Of a stretch of DNA of 15,754 nt, positions 6,451 to 14,299 are shown in pieces. Both the position numbers and the translations under genes were made by a program. This DNA comes from Thermoplasmata archaeon. Its GTDB lineage: Archaea > Thermoplasmatota > Thermoplasmata > UBA10834. The stretch lies in assembly GCA_025457845.1 (NCBI GenBank), contig JALOTO010000021.1, forward strand, positions 1 through 15,754. Reading direction: 5' to 3'. Position 1 is the stretch's first letter. Each line of letters starts with the position of its first letter. The notes under the pieces were generated by a model. The model did no database searches. It was given only the letters and a program-made list of their open reading frames with translations, and was not told the DNA's origin.

Positions 6451-7535
6451 AGGTACCGCTAGCACAGCCTGTGATGACCGAGACCATGATAGAGGCGGCC
6501 GCGACGGCCCTGAGGACAGAGAGGCTCACGCTCGGCGACAGCGTGTTCAAGTTCGAGGAGATGTTCGCCAAGATGTGCGGGGTCGACCACGCCATAGCCG
6601 TCAACAGCGGCACGGCGGCACTGACCCTATCCCTGCAGGCCCTCGGGGTCAAGGCGGGGGACAAGGTCCTGACGACCGCGATGTCGTTCGTGGCGACGAC
6701 CAACTCGTATGTGATATTCGGGGCGAACCCGGCATTCGCGGACGTCCGCGAAGCAGACTACACGATAGACCCGGCCAAGATCAAGTTCGACAAGGAGACC
6801 AAGGCGGTCATACCCGTCCACCTCTACGGACAGCCGGCGATGATGGACGAGATCAACGAGCTGGCGAGGAAGCACGGGACCTTCGTCGTCGAGGACTCAT
6901 GCCAGGCCCACGGCTCCGTGTACAAGGGCAAGCGCGCGGGCGCCCTCGGCCACGTCGGATGCTTCTCATTCTACCCGACGAAGAACATGCATGTCGGCGG
7001 GGACGGCGGCATGATCACGACGAACGATCCAAAGGTCGCGGACCTCACCAAGAGGCTGAGGCACTGCGGCAGGAAGGGGCAGTACGAGCACGACATCATC
7101 GGGCACACGGCCAGGCTCAACACGGCCAACGCGGCGGTGGGCATAGAACAGCTCAAGCTGCTCCCGACCTGGAACGACAAGCGCCGCGCGGCGGCCAAGC
7201 ACTACGACTCGCTCCTCAAGGGCGTGGGTGACGTCATCCTGCCTCCGGGGCCGACGAACGACGTCCAGCCCGTCTACCATCTCTACTGCATAAGGACGAA
7301 GAGGAGGGACGAGCTCAGGAAGTTCCTCGACGCGAAGGGCGTCGGGGTCGGCGTCCACTACGAGATACCGATCCACCTCCAGCCGGCCTACAGGGACATC
7401 TACGGCTACAAGGAGGGCATGCTCCCGACGACGGAGCGCCTCTGCAAGGAGGTCCTGACCCTGCCGATGTTCGCCGACATCACCGGCGACCAGATCAAGT
7501 ACGTCGCGGACTGCGTGAAGGAGTTCTACGGGTAG
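6447..7535 (+). CDS. DegT/DnrJ/EryC1-family sugar aminotransferase (WlbC/WbpE-like)
   Basis: A 362-residue PLP-dependent aminotransferase that converts a keto group on a nucleotide sugar to an amine. VNSGTAALTLSLQAL (52-66) is the phosphate-binding N-terminal motif. TTAMSFVATTNSY (76-88), VIPVHLYGQPA (121-131) and VVEDSCQAHGSVYKGKRAG (147-165) follow in family order; Asp150 would contact the pyridine nitrogen. The cofactor Lys is Lys179 in FSFYPTKN, followed by GGDGGMI. The C-terminal HYEIPIHLQPAY is typical of the VioA/WbpE group. Length is normal (about 360-375). It starts inside the acetyltransferase stop (ATGA) behind a strong ribosome site, and the oxidoreductase follows after 10 nt, so all three form one operon. 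In the Wbp pathway this step turns the C3 ketone into a 3-amine using glutamate. The exact substrate here is inferred from neighbours. Confidence 0.9.
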   Translation: MKVPLAQPVMTETMIEAAATALRTERLTLGDSVFKFEEMFAKMCGVDHAIAVNSGTAALTLSLQALGVKAGDKVLTTAMSFVATTNSYVIFGANPAFADVREADYTIDPAKIKFDKETKAVIPVHLYGQPAMMDEINELARKHGTFVVEDSCQAHGSVYKGKRAGALGHVGCFSFYPTKNMHVGGDGGMITTNDPKVADLTKRLRHCGRKGQYEHDIIGHTARLNTANAAVGIEQLKLLPTWNDKRRAAAKHYDSLLKGVGDVILPPGPTNDVQPVYHLYCIRTKRRDELRKFLDAKGVGVGVHYEIPIHLQPAYRDIYGYKEGMLPTTERLCKEVLTLPMFADITGDQIKYVADCVKEFYG

Positions 7536-7545
7536 GTGGGACGCG

Positions 7546-8496
7546 ATGGCCAAGTTCAACGTCGGTGTCATAGGCGCGGGCTACTGGGGCCGCAAGATTG
7601 TGGACGAGTTCTCCAAGGTCGAGAACGTCAACCTCGTGGGCGTGTCCGACCTGGACGAGAAGAACCTCGCGTTCTGCGCGGAGAGGTTCGGGGTCAAGAC
7701 CGGCTACAAGGACTACAAGCAGCTCCTGGCCGTGAAGGACCTCCACGCCGTCAGCATTAGCACCCCCAACGCGCTCCACTACCAGATATGCAAGGACGCG
7801 CTCGAGGCGGGGAAGCACGTGCTCGTCGAGAAGCCGCTCACCCTCAGCTCGGCGGAGGGCAAGGAGCTGGTAGAGCTCGCCCAGAAGAAGGGGCTCACCC
7901 TCTCCGTCGGCCACATCTTCAGGTTCAACAACGCCCTCGCAGAGGTCAAGAGGCTCATCAAGGAGGAGAAGTTCTTCGGGAAGCTCTTCCTCATGGAGCT
8001 GACCTGGACCAACCTCGAGAAGTCGTTCCCGGACAGGGACGTGCTCGCGGACCTTGCGCCACACATGTTCGACATCCAGAACTACCTGCTCGGCCAGTGG
8101 CCCGAGGAGATATCGTGCATGGGCGGGCCGTTCAGGCGCGACAAGGGCGAGGAGACGGCCTACGTGATGGCCAGGTTCAAGGACGGGCTCATCGCGGTCT
8201 CGAACATCAGCTGGCTCATACCGAAGAAGACCAGGCAGATACTCCTCGTTGGAGAGGCCCGGTCCGCCCTCATCGACGCCGTGGCCCAGGAGGTCACCGT
8301 CTACGAGAGTGGCTACACATACAGGCTCGGGGTGGAGCGCAACAACACCATCAGGGACGAGCTCGTCCACTTCGTCAAGAGCATCTCCGACCCGATGACC
8401 GAGACCAAGAACAGCGGGGCCATCGGCCTTAGGACCGTCGAGCTGATCGAGGCGGCCAAGAGGTCGATGGCGGAGCACAAGGCCATCAGGGTCTGA
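7546..8496 (+). CDS. Gfo/Idh/MocA-family oxidoreductase (WlbA/WbpB-like)
   Basis: A 316-residue NAD(P)-dependent sugar oxidoreductase. The Rossmann motif GAGYWG is at 10-15, and ISTPNALHY (71-79) and HVLVEKPLTLS (91-101, with the family's EKP) complete the cofactor domain. The catalytic region reads VLADLAPHMFDIQNYL (166-181), in which His173 and Asp176 occupy the usual D/G-x3-H-x2-D positions. In the Wbp/Wlb route such an enzyme oxidises C3 of a UDP-2-acetamido-uronate to the 3-ketone used by the aminotransferase, often recycling NADH internally with 2-oxoglutarate. ATG 7546 follows GGTGGG (7535-7540) at about 5 nt. It is the last gene of the operon. Gfo/Idh proteins are catalytically diverse, so the 3-dehydrogenase role is assigned from the adjoining aminotransferase and acetyltransferase. 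Confidence 0.85.
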   Translation: MAKFNVGVIGAGYWGRKIVDEFSKVENVNLVGVSDLDEKNLAFCAERFGVKTGYKDYKQLLAVKDLHAVSISTPNALHYQICKDALEAGKHVLVEKPLTLSSAEGKELVELAQKKGLTLSVGHIFRFNNALAEVKRLIKEEKFFGKLFLMELTWTNLEKSFPDRDVLADLAPHMFDIQNYLLGQWPEEISCMGGPFRRDKGEETAYVMARFKDGLIAVSNISWLIPKKTRQILLVGEARSALIDAVAQEVTVYESGYTYRLGVERNNTIRDELVHFVKSISDPMTETKNSGAIGLRTVELIEAAKRSMAEHKAIRV

Positions 8497-8509
8497 CCGC
8501 CCTGCGCCT

Positions 8510-8520
8510 TTTCTTATATC
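8510..8520 (+). promoter_or_regulatory. TATA promoter of the family 4 glycosyltransferase
   Basis: TTTCTTATATC lies 22-32 nt before ATG 8542, with the TATA centre near 8516. A start about 25 nt downstream coincides with the ATG, so the mRNA is probably leaderless and independent of the amino-sugar operon. Confidence 0.6.
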
Positions 8521-8541
8521 CCTGAGGGGATTCACTCGGCC

Positions 8542-9678
8542 ATGGTCTCGAGCCTGATGCTGCTCAGCAACCCGTTCAGGCCCGACCCTCGCGTGCTGCA
8601 GGAAGCGCGCGCTCTCGCGCAGGCGGGGGTACGCGTGAGCATCATCGCGTGGGACCGGGACACGGGCGAGGAGTCGCGCAGGGAGGAACACGGCGCAATC
8701 ATCGTCAGGACTGGCCCCAGGTGCCCGTTCAGGTCCCCGGTCAAGGTCCTGACCAGACTCCCGAGGTTCTGGCTGAGGGCACTGTCCCTGGCAAGGCGCG
8801 AGAGGTTCGACCTAGTCCACAGCCACGACATGGACACCCTCCCCGCAGGGATGCTCGTCGCGAGGCTCCACGGGAAGCCACTGCTCTACGACGCCCACGA
8901 GCTCTACGCCAAGATGATCGAGAACGAGGCGGGGCCAGCATCCCGGGCCGTGTGGGTCCTGGAGAAGGCGCTCTCGAAGCGGGCGGACGAGCTGGTGACC
9001 GTTGGAGAGGTCATGGCCAAGGAGCTGTCCGAGGGACGTGACAGGCCAGCCAGGATCGTCACGACGAGCCCAGACCCGTCGGTGGTCGTGGGGGCGGACC
9101 GGGCGGAGGTCAGGAGGAGGTGGGGGATGGAAGGCTTCGTCGTCTCCTACCTCGGTTCCCTCGAGCCCGGGAGGTTCGTCGAGGAGCTCGCCACGGCCTT
9201 CCCCAAGGGATCCAAGGTCAGTGTCATCGTCGCGGGGAGCGGCACGCTCGCCCGCGCCGTCCAGGAGGCAGCCAGCTCCGGGAGGAATGTGAGGTTCATA
9301 GGTTCCGTGGACGCCGACGAGGCCCTCAGGATCACATGGGCGAGCGACCTCGTCGTCGCGATGATGGACCCGAAGGACCCGATCAACAGGGTCGGGACGC
9401 CCGGGAAGGTCATCAACGCCATGGCGTTGGGCAGGCCGGTCGTGGTCACCGCAGGAGTGGACATTGCTGAGAGGGTCAAACGGGCGGGCTGCGGCATCGT
9501 CGTCCCGTACGAGAAGGCCGCTTTCGTCGAGGCGGTCGAGACGGCCGCCGCGGACGCCGGGGGCCTCGAAGCTATGGGCCGGAGAGGCCTCGAGCACTAC
9601 GGGAAGGAGCTCTCGTGGGTCCGTTCGAGGGACGAATTACTGACCGCGTATAGGGCCCTGGCGGGCCCTACCTCCTGA
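8542..9678 (+). CDS. Family 4 glycosyltransferase (GT-B fold)
   Basis: A 378-residue GT-B glycosyltransferase. The N-terminal domain opens with LLSNPFRPDPRVLQEARALA (7-26), the DPRV pattern of the WbuB-like branch, then FDLVHSHDMDTLPAG (89-103) and LLYDAHELYAKM (114-125). The donor domain starts near 197 with FVVSYLGSLEPGRF, then VIVAGSGT (228-235) and VRFIGSVDADEAL (250-262). The donor-site loop TPGKVINAMALGRPVVVT (286-303) has Asn292 where most family members carry the second Glu of the E-x7-E motif. No membrane segment is seen. It probably adds a sugar to a surface or lipid-linked glycan in the cytoplasm, and the neighbouring UDP-amino-uronate genes may supply its donor. It has its own promoter and is followed by the smc promoter. 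Confidence 0.87.
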   Translation: MVSSLMLLSNPFRPDPRVLQEARALAQAGVRVSIIAWDRDTGEESRREEHGAIIVRTGPRCPFRSPVKVLTRLPRFWLRALSLARRERFDLVHSHDMDTLPAGMLVARLHGKPLLYDAHELYAKMIENEAGPASRAVWVLEKALSKRADELVTVGEVMAKELSEGRDRPARIVTTSPDPSVVVGADRAEVRRRWGMEGFVVSYLGSLEPGRFVEELATAFPKGSKVSVIVAGSGTLARAVQEAASSGRNVRFIGSVDADEALRITWASDLVVAMMDPKDPINRVGTPGKVINAMALGRPVVVTAGVDIAERVKRAGCGIVVPYEKAAFVEAVETAAADAGGLEAMGRRGLEHYGKELSWVRSRDELLTAYRALAGPTS

Positions 9679-9691
9679 AAGTTATATATAC
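9677..9691 (+). promoter_or_regulatory. BRE/TATA promoter of the smc operon
   Basis: GAAAG then TTATATATAC is the best TATA box in the window. The centre near 9686 predicts initiation near 9711, about 105 nt before the smc ATG, an unusually long leader next to the leaderless neighbours. Confidence 0.72.
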
Positions 9692-9713
9692 TCAGTAGGC
9701 CATTTTATTGTGT

Positions 9714-9731
9714 GTCCGACATCTGTCGGAC
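9714..9731. promoter_or_regulatory. 18-bp inverted repeat at the predicted smc transcription start
   Basis: GTCCGACA-TC-TGTCGGAC is a perfect 8-bp inverted repeat with a 2-bp spacer. It begins within a few bases of the predicted start site (about 9711). It could be a DNA operator blocking polymerase, or a 5'-terminal mRNA hairpin (7-bp stem, ATCT loop). The sequence alone cannot separate these two roles. Confidence 0.55.
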
Positions 9732-9815
9732 CAGTTAGGATGGGATGCAGAGAGCAGCGATTGCCATAGCCCAGGTCCACGTCGCTCTTTCTCGTCCGGA
9801 TGGGAGTCGGGAACG

Positions 9816-12800
9816 ATGTACCTAAAGGAGATAGAGCTCGAGAACTTCAAGTCCTTCGCGCGCAAGACCCGGATACCCTTGCTGCAGGGTTACACGTCCG
9901 TGACGGGGCCGAACGGTGCGGGCAAGTCCAACATCGCCGACGCCATCCTGTTCGTGCTCGGGCCCAAGAGCTCGAGGGTCATCCGCGCGGGCAAGCTCAC
10001 CGACCTCATATTCAACGGCGGTAAGGACAAGAAGCCGGCCAGCGAGTGCAAGGTCAGCCTCGTCTTCGACAACTCCGACAGGCTCATACCGATCGACTCG
10101 GACGCCGTCAAGCTCACCAGGATAGTCCGCACCTCAGACAACGCGGAGGGATACTACTCCTACTTCTACGTCAACGAGAAGAAGTCCTCGCTCGGCGAGT
10201 TCGACAACCTCCTGGCCAATGCAAGGATAAGCGCGGACGGGTACAACTTCGTCCAGCAGGGCGACATCACCCGCATCGTCCAGATGAGCAACCTGGAGCG
10301 CAGGCGCATACTCGACGACATAGCGGGGATCACCAAGTTCGACGAGGACATCGCGGCAGCGGAGAGGGAGAGGACAGCTGCCGACGAGAACGTGTCCAGG
10401 CTCAGCATCATACTCGACGAGCTGAAGAAGCAGATGAGGCAGCTCGAGAACGACCGCGAGGGGGCGCTCAAGTACAAGGAGCTGCACGAGAGGCTCCAGG
10501 TCGCAAAGGCCTGCCTCGCCCTGAAGGGCAAGGAGGGGGTCGAGAGGGAGATAGCCTCCATCCAGGAGCAGATCGCCAACTACACCGCCGAGAGGCAGAA
10601 GGCCGAGACGAAGCGCGGGGAGCTCGAGAAGGAGCTGACCGCGCTGGGAGAGGAGCTCAGGGCGGTCGAGGCCGAGATAATCGAGCGCGGCGGCGAGGAG
10701 GCCAGGCTGCTCAAGGAGAAGATCGACAACCTGAGGGTCGAGATCGCGAGGGCGAAGGACGCCTCGGCCAACGCCGAGGAGATGGTCGCGTCGCTCCAGG
10801 AGGTCAGGAAGGCCCAGTCCGAGGACCTCAAGGCGGTCGAGAAGGACCTGAAGGCGCTCCAGGAGAAGCTCGAGCCGGTCAAGAAGGAGCACGCCGAGAA
10901 GTCCGCCGCCCTCGAAGAGAGGAGGCAGGAGCTGACCGGCCACCAGGATGTGCTCTCGAAGTCGGACTCAGAGTTCAACTCCCTCCAGAAGGAGGTCCTG
11001 GAGCTAGCATTGCAGATCACATCGAGGAAGGAGAAGCACCACGCCCTGACCCTCGAGCAGGACAGGCTCGACGAGAAGGTCCAGAGGCTGAGGGTGGACA
11101 TCGCCAACCTCGAGGAGACCAGGAAGACCTACGAGTTCGAGCTCAAGGACGCCGAGTGGTCCCTCAAGGAGGTCAAGAACGAATCCAGGATGTCCTCCCA
11201 GGACACGAAGAAGGTCAACGAGGAGTACTACGCCCTGAGGGCCAAGGAGAAGAAGCTCCTCTCGCAGTACCAGGACCTCGACAACGCCATCAAGACCCTC
11301 ACCAGGGAGTACAACCAGCTGAGGGCCGAGGCGGAGGCGGCGGACATGGTCAAGAGAGGGTATGCGTCCGCCACGACCACCATACTCGAGGCGAGGGACA
11401 AGGGGACCATCAAGGGGATCCACGGGACCATCGCCGAGCTGGCCGATGTGGACGAGGACTACGAGGTCGCTCTCAACGTCGCAGCCGGCCAGAGGATGCA
11501 ATCCATAGTCGTCGACAACGACCAGGTGGCGGCGGACTGCATCGAGCACCTCAAGAAGAACAAGGGTGGCCGCGCCACATTCCTCCCTCTCAGCAAGATG
11601 ATGGACGGCAGGCCGAGGGGGAAGGCCATACTCGTGGCCAACCAGACCGCGGGGTTCGCGATCGACCTGGTCAAGTTCGACGAGAGGTACAGGTCGGCGT
11701 TCTGGTTCGTCTTCGGGGACACCATCGTCGTCAAGAACCTCGACGAGGCCAGGAGGCACATGGGCGGGGTCAGGCTCGTCACCCAGAGCGGCGAGCTGAC
11801 CGAGGCGAGCGGCGCCATGATCGGCGGCACCCTCGAGAAGAACATGATGAAGTTCGGAGCGCCCTCCGAGAGCAGGATCGAGAAGAAGGCGACCGAGCTG
11901 AGGGAGGCGGTCGAGCAGGCCGAGAAGGTCCAGACCGAGCTCTCGCAGATGAAGGCCCAGCTGGCCGAGCTCGAGGGGCGCATCAGGGACACCCAGACCA
12001 AGGACTCCGGCGAGAGCGTCAGGATGTCCACCCTCGAGGCGAAGAGGAAGGAGTTCGAGCAGAAGCTGCAGTCCATGGACGCGGAGCTCGTCGGCAAGAA
12101 CAAGGAGCTCGCCGAGAGCCTGGACCTGGTCGAGAAGGTCAAGGCCGACGCGGCCAGGATGGCCGAGGAGCTCGCCAGGACCGAGAAGAAGAAGGAGGGC
12201 AAGGACAAGCGCCTCCTGGACGCCACCCCGCACGAGCTCTCCCAGAAGCTCAAGCAGCTCGAGAAGGAGATATTCGACCTGTCGGGAGAGGTCTCCGCGC
12301 TCGGGTCGGACATGCAGACCGTCACCAAGCAGATCGAGATCGTCACCGCCAGGAGGAAGGAGGTGGAGGCGGGCATCGCCAACACCGACAGGTCCATGGA
12401 GGACCAGCGGACGAAGGGCAAGGAGGGCGCCGACAAGCACGTCAAGCTCGACACCGAGCTGAAGGCCCTCCAGAGCATGGAGCGCTCCATGGGCGACAAG
12501 CTCAACACCCTCAGGAACAAGAGGGACTCGCTCTACAAGAAGAAGAGCGACACCGAGGCCGCGATCGACAAGTTCTCCACCAAGGCGCAGACGAGCGCGG
12601 ACTTCGTCCTCAGCCTGCAGGCGAAGGTCCAGGACGGCGAGAGGCGCCTCAAGGAATCCGAGACCGAGGTCTCCCAGTACGCCTCCGTGAAGCTCCCCGA
12701 GCAGGTCCCGCCGGCCGATGAGCTGAAGTCCACCGTCGGCGAGTGCGAGAGGGTCATCTCGGGCCTAGGGGCGGTCAACCTCAAGGCGATAGACGAGTTC

Positions 12801-13427
12801 GAGGAGCGCAAGGGCAGGTTCGACCAGCTCAAGGGCGAGATATCCCAGCTCGACAAGCAGAAGCAGAACCTGCTCAAGCTCGTCGCCGAGCTCAACGACA
12901 AGAAGAAGCTCGGGTTCTCCAAGATATACACTGGCATCAACGAGAACTTCAGGAAGACGTTCTCGGAGCTCTCGGGCGGGGGCGAGGCCGAGCTCCTCCT
13001 CGAGAACGACCAGGACCCGCTGTCCGGCGGGCTGATCATCAAGGCCAGGCCGAAGGACAAGCGCGCGGTCAGGCTCGATGCCCTCTCCGGCGGGGAGAAG
13101 TCGCTCACCGCCCTGTCGTTCATATTCGCGATACAGGCCCACGAGCCGTCGCCGTTCTACCTCCTCGACGAGGTGGACATGTTCCTCGACGGGGTCAACG
13201 CGGAGAACGTGGCCAGGGCGGTCAAGAGGAGCTCGAAGAACGCCCAGTTCATACAGATATCCCTCCGGAAGGTCACCCTGAAGGAGTCGGACCACATCGT
13301 CGGCGTCACGATGCCGCGCGAAGGCGTATCCGAGATAGTGATGAGGCCGAACATCGGCGACATCGCGGACGCGCCCCCGGCGGAGGACCAGGGCGCCAAC
13401 ACAGAACAGGAGGCCGGATCGGCATGA
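9816..13427 (+). CDS. smc: Chromosome segregation protein SMC
   Basis: A 1203-residue SMC ATPase, full length for the family. MYLKEIELENFKSF is the canonical N-terminus and decides this start; an open frame reaching back to TTG 9708 would add 36 unrelated residues and begins upstream of the predicted transcription start. The N-terminal head has Walker A GPNGAGKSN (31-39) and the Q-loop in YNFVQQGD (Gln147/148). A coiled coil runs about 165-515, the hinge about 525-672 (ending GAMIGGT), and the return coil about 680-985. The C-terminal head carries the ABC signature LSGGEK (1090-1095) and Walker B YLLDEVD with Asp1118 and Glu1119. A short acidic tail follows. SMC dimers with kleisin ScpA and ScpB form the condensin-like complex that extrudes DNA loops and resolves sister origins. 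Its TGA overlaps the scpA ATG. Confidence 0.97.
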   Translation: MYLKEIELENFKSFARKTRIPLLQGYTSVTGPNGAGKSNIADAILFVLGPKSSRVIRAGKLTDLIFNGGKDKKPASECKVSLVFDNSDRLIPIDSDAVKLTRIVRTSDNAEGYYSYFYVNEKKSSLGEFDNLLANARISADGYNFVQQGDITRIVQMSNLERRRILDDIAGITKFDEDIAAAERERTAADENVSRLSIILDELKKQMRQLENDREGALKYKELHERLQVAKACLALKGKEGVEREIASIQEQIANYTAERQKAETKRGELEKELTALGEELRAVEAEIIERGGEEARLLKEKIDNLRVEIARAKDASANAEEMVASLQEVRKAQSEDLKAVEKDLKALQEKLEPVKKEHAEKSAALEERRQELTGHQDVLSKSDSEFNSLQKEVLELALQITSRKEKHHALTLEQDRLDEKVQRLRVDIANLEETRKTYEFELKDAEWSLKEVKNESRMSSQDTKKVNEEYYALRAKEKKLLSQYQDLDNAIKTLTREYNQLRAEAEAADMVKRGYASATTTILEARDKGTIKGIHGTIAELADVDEDYEVALNVAAGQRMQSIVVDNDQVAADCIEHLKKNKGGRATFLPLSKMMDGRPRGKAILVANQTAGFAIDLVKFDERYRSAFWFVFGDTIVVKNLDEARRHMGGVRLVTQSGELTEASGAMIGGTLEKNMMKFGAPSESRIEKKATELREAVEQAEKVQTELSQMKAQLAELEGRIRDTQTKDSGESVRMSTLEAKRKEFEQKLQSMDAELVGKNKELAESLDLVEKVKADAARMAEELARTEKKKEGKDKRLLDATPHELSQKLKQLEKEIFDLSGEVSALGSDMQTVTKQIEIVTARRKEVEAGIANTDRSMEDQRTKGKEGADKHVKLDTELKALQSMERSMGDKLNTLRNKRDSLYKKKSDTEAAIDKFSTKAQTSADFVLSLQAKVQDGERRLKESETEVSQYASVKLPEQVPPADELKSTVGECERVISGLGAVNLKAIDEFEERKGRFDQLKGEISQLDKQKQNLLKLVAELNDKKKLGFSKIYTGINENFRKTFSELSGGGEAELLLENDQDPLSGGLIIKARPKDKRAVRLDALSGGEKSLTALSFIFAIQAHEPSPFYLLDEVDMFLDGVNAENVARAVKRSSKNAQFIQISLRKVTLKESDHIVGVTMPREGVSEIVMRPNIGDIADAPPAEDQGANTEQEAGSA
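13408..13413 (+). promoter_or_regulatory. Ribosome-binding site for scpA
   Basis: AGGAGG within the end of smc, 10 nt before ATG 13424. Two consecutive ATG codons (13424 and 13427) are possible starts; the spacing and the ATGA overlap with the smc stop favour the first. Confidence 0.65.
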
Positions 13428-14299
13428 TGGCACAGGAGATCAACTGCGGCCAGGTCCTGGAACATCTCATGTTCCAGAAGGCCGTGATAGAGGACGACAC
13501 CAGGGAGAGCCGGCTTGACAGCTATCTGCGCATGGTCGAGGACTTGCAGCACGGTGTGCTCGTCCCGTCCGAGGACCCGTTCGAGAGGAGCGTCGCCCTC
13601 GTCTTCGAGCTGGTCGTACAGCAGAGGTTCGACCCGTGGGACATAAACCTCATCGAGTTCGCCAAGATGTACACCAGCAGGGTCAAGAAGGCCACCGAGA
13701 TCAACCTCATCATCGCGGGGAAGATCGTCTACATGGCCTGGGAGATCCTGAGGCTCCAGTCCGAGCAGGCCCTCCAGAGGGCCGACCGGCCGGAGAAGGT
13801 CGACATCCTGTTCGACGGGTGGAACCCTGAGGGGTTCGACCTCTTCGTCGACCCGTTCGAGCTGGGGGCGGGCGAGGCGATGCTCCACGCCGAGGAGATG
13901 CCCATCGACGAGAAGATCAGGAGGAAGTCCGACAGGCCAGTCACGCTCATCGACCTGCTCGACGCGTTCGAGGAGGCGAAGAAGGAGAGCGACATAAGGC
14001 AGGAGCTCTCCAAGTTCATGCAGAAGTACAAGCGCCCTGACTTCGACGACAAGGCGCACAAGGAGAGCCTCGAGGACGACATCGCCCTCTTCGAGGGCGG
14101 GAAGGACGACAGGATAACGGTCTTCGTCGCGGCCCTCTTCCTCGCCAGGATGGGGAAGATCTCTGTCTGGCAGGAGAAGGTCCCCGAGGGAGAGATATTC
14201 CTCGAGGTCAGGGTCGCGTGGGACATCGCGCAGATCGAGGACGCGGCGCCAGTCGTGCAGACGAACTCAGCAGCAGAGAACGTGTCGGTGGTCAAGTGA
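13424..14299 (+). CDS. scpA: Segregation and condensation protein ScpA (kleisin)
   Basis: A 291-residue kleisin that bridges the two SMC heads and recruits ScpB. The conserved N-terminal region reads QRFDPWDINLIEFAKMYTSR (67-86), followed by NLIIAGKIVYMAWEILRLQS (94-113), which forms the helices contacting the SMC neck; the PWDI and MAWxxLRLQSE forms are those of archaeal ScpA. An acidic, Glu/Lys-rich linker (about 120-225) is where ScpB normally binds. The C-terminal winged helix (about 229-270, DRITVFVAALFLARMGKISV) contacts the SMC cap. About 50 residues precede the conserved region, longer than bacterial ScpA. The ATG shares bases with the smc stop, and its own TGA shares bases with the GTG of scpB, so the three are translated in a coupled way. 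Confidence 0.92.
   Translation: MMAQEINCGQVLEHLMFQKAVIEDDTRESRLDSYLRMVEDLQHGVLVPSEDPFERSVALVFELVVQQRFDPWDINLIEFAKMYTSRVKKATEINLIIAGKIVYMAWEILRLQSEQALQRADRPEKVDILFDGWNPEGFDLFVDPFELGAGEAMLHAEEMPIDEKIRRKSDRPVTLIDLLDAFEEAKKESDIRQELSKFMQKYKRPDFDDKAHKESLEDDIALFEGGKDDRITVFVAALFLARMGKISVWQEKVPEGEIFLEVRVAWDIAQIEDAAPVVQTNSAAENVSVVK
14287..14291 (+). promoter_or_regulatory. Ribosome-binding site deciding the scpB GTG start
   Basis: GGTGG inside the end of scpA, 4 nt before GTG 14296, which overlaps the scpA stop as GTGA. It shows that the intended start of scpB is 14296, although the frame opened there does not stay with the conserved ScpB sequence. Confidence 0.6.

Noticed and set aside
7495..8691. 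A 398-codon antisense open frame opposite the Gfo/Idh gene
   Set aside because: The plus-strand genes there carry clear catalytic motifs, while the antisense product has none.
9708..9815. 36-residue N-terminal extension of SMC from a TTG
   Set aside because: It begins upstream of the predicted transcription start, crosses the palindrome, and SMC proteins start at MYLKEIELENF-like sequence.
11004..12440. A 478-codon antisense open frame opposite smc
   Set aside because: Leu/Val/Asp-rich mirror of Glu/Lys codons with no recognisable motif; antisense stops are rare in this GC-rich codon usage.
10046..12721. An 891-codon open frame inside smc in another forward frame
   Set aside because: The translation is a low-complexity mix of Arg, Gly, Glu and Gln produced by the GC-rich coiled-coil codons of smc; it has no domain and no promoter, and the smc frame is unmistakable.
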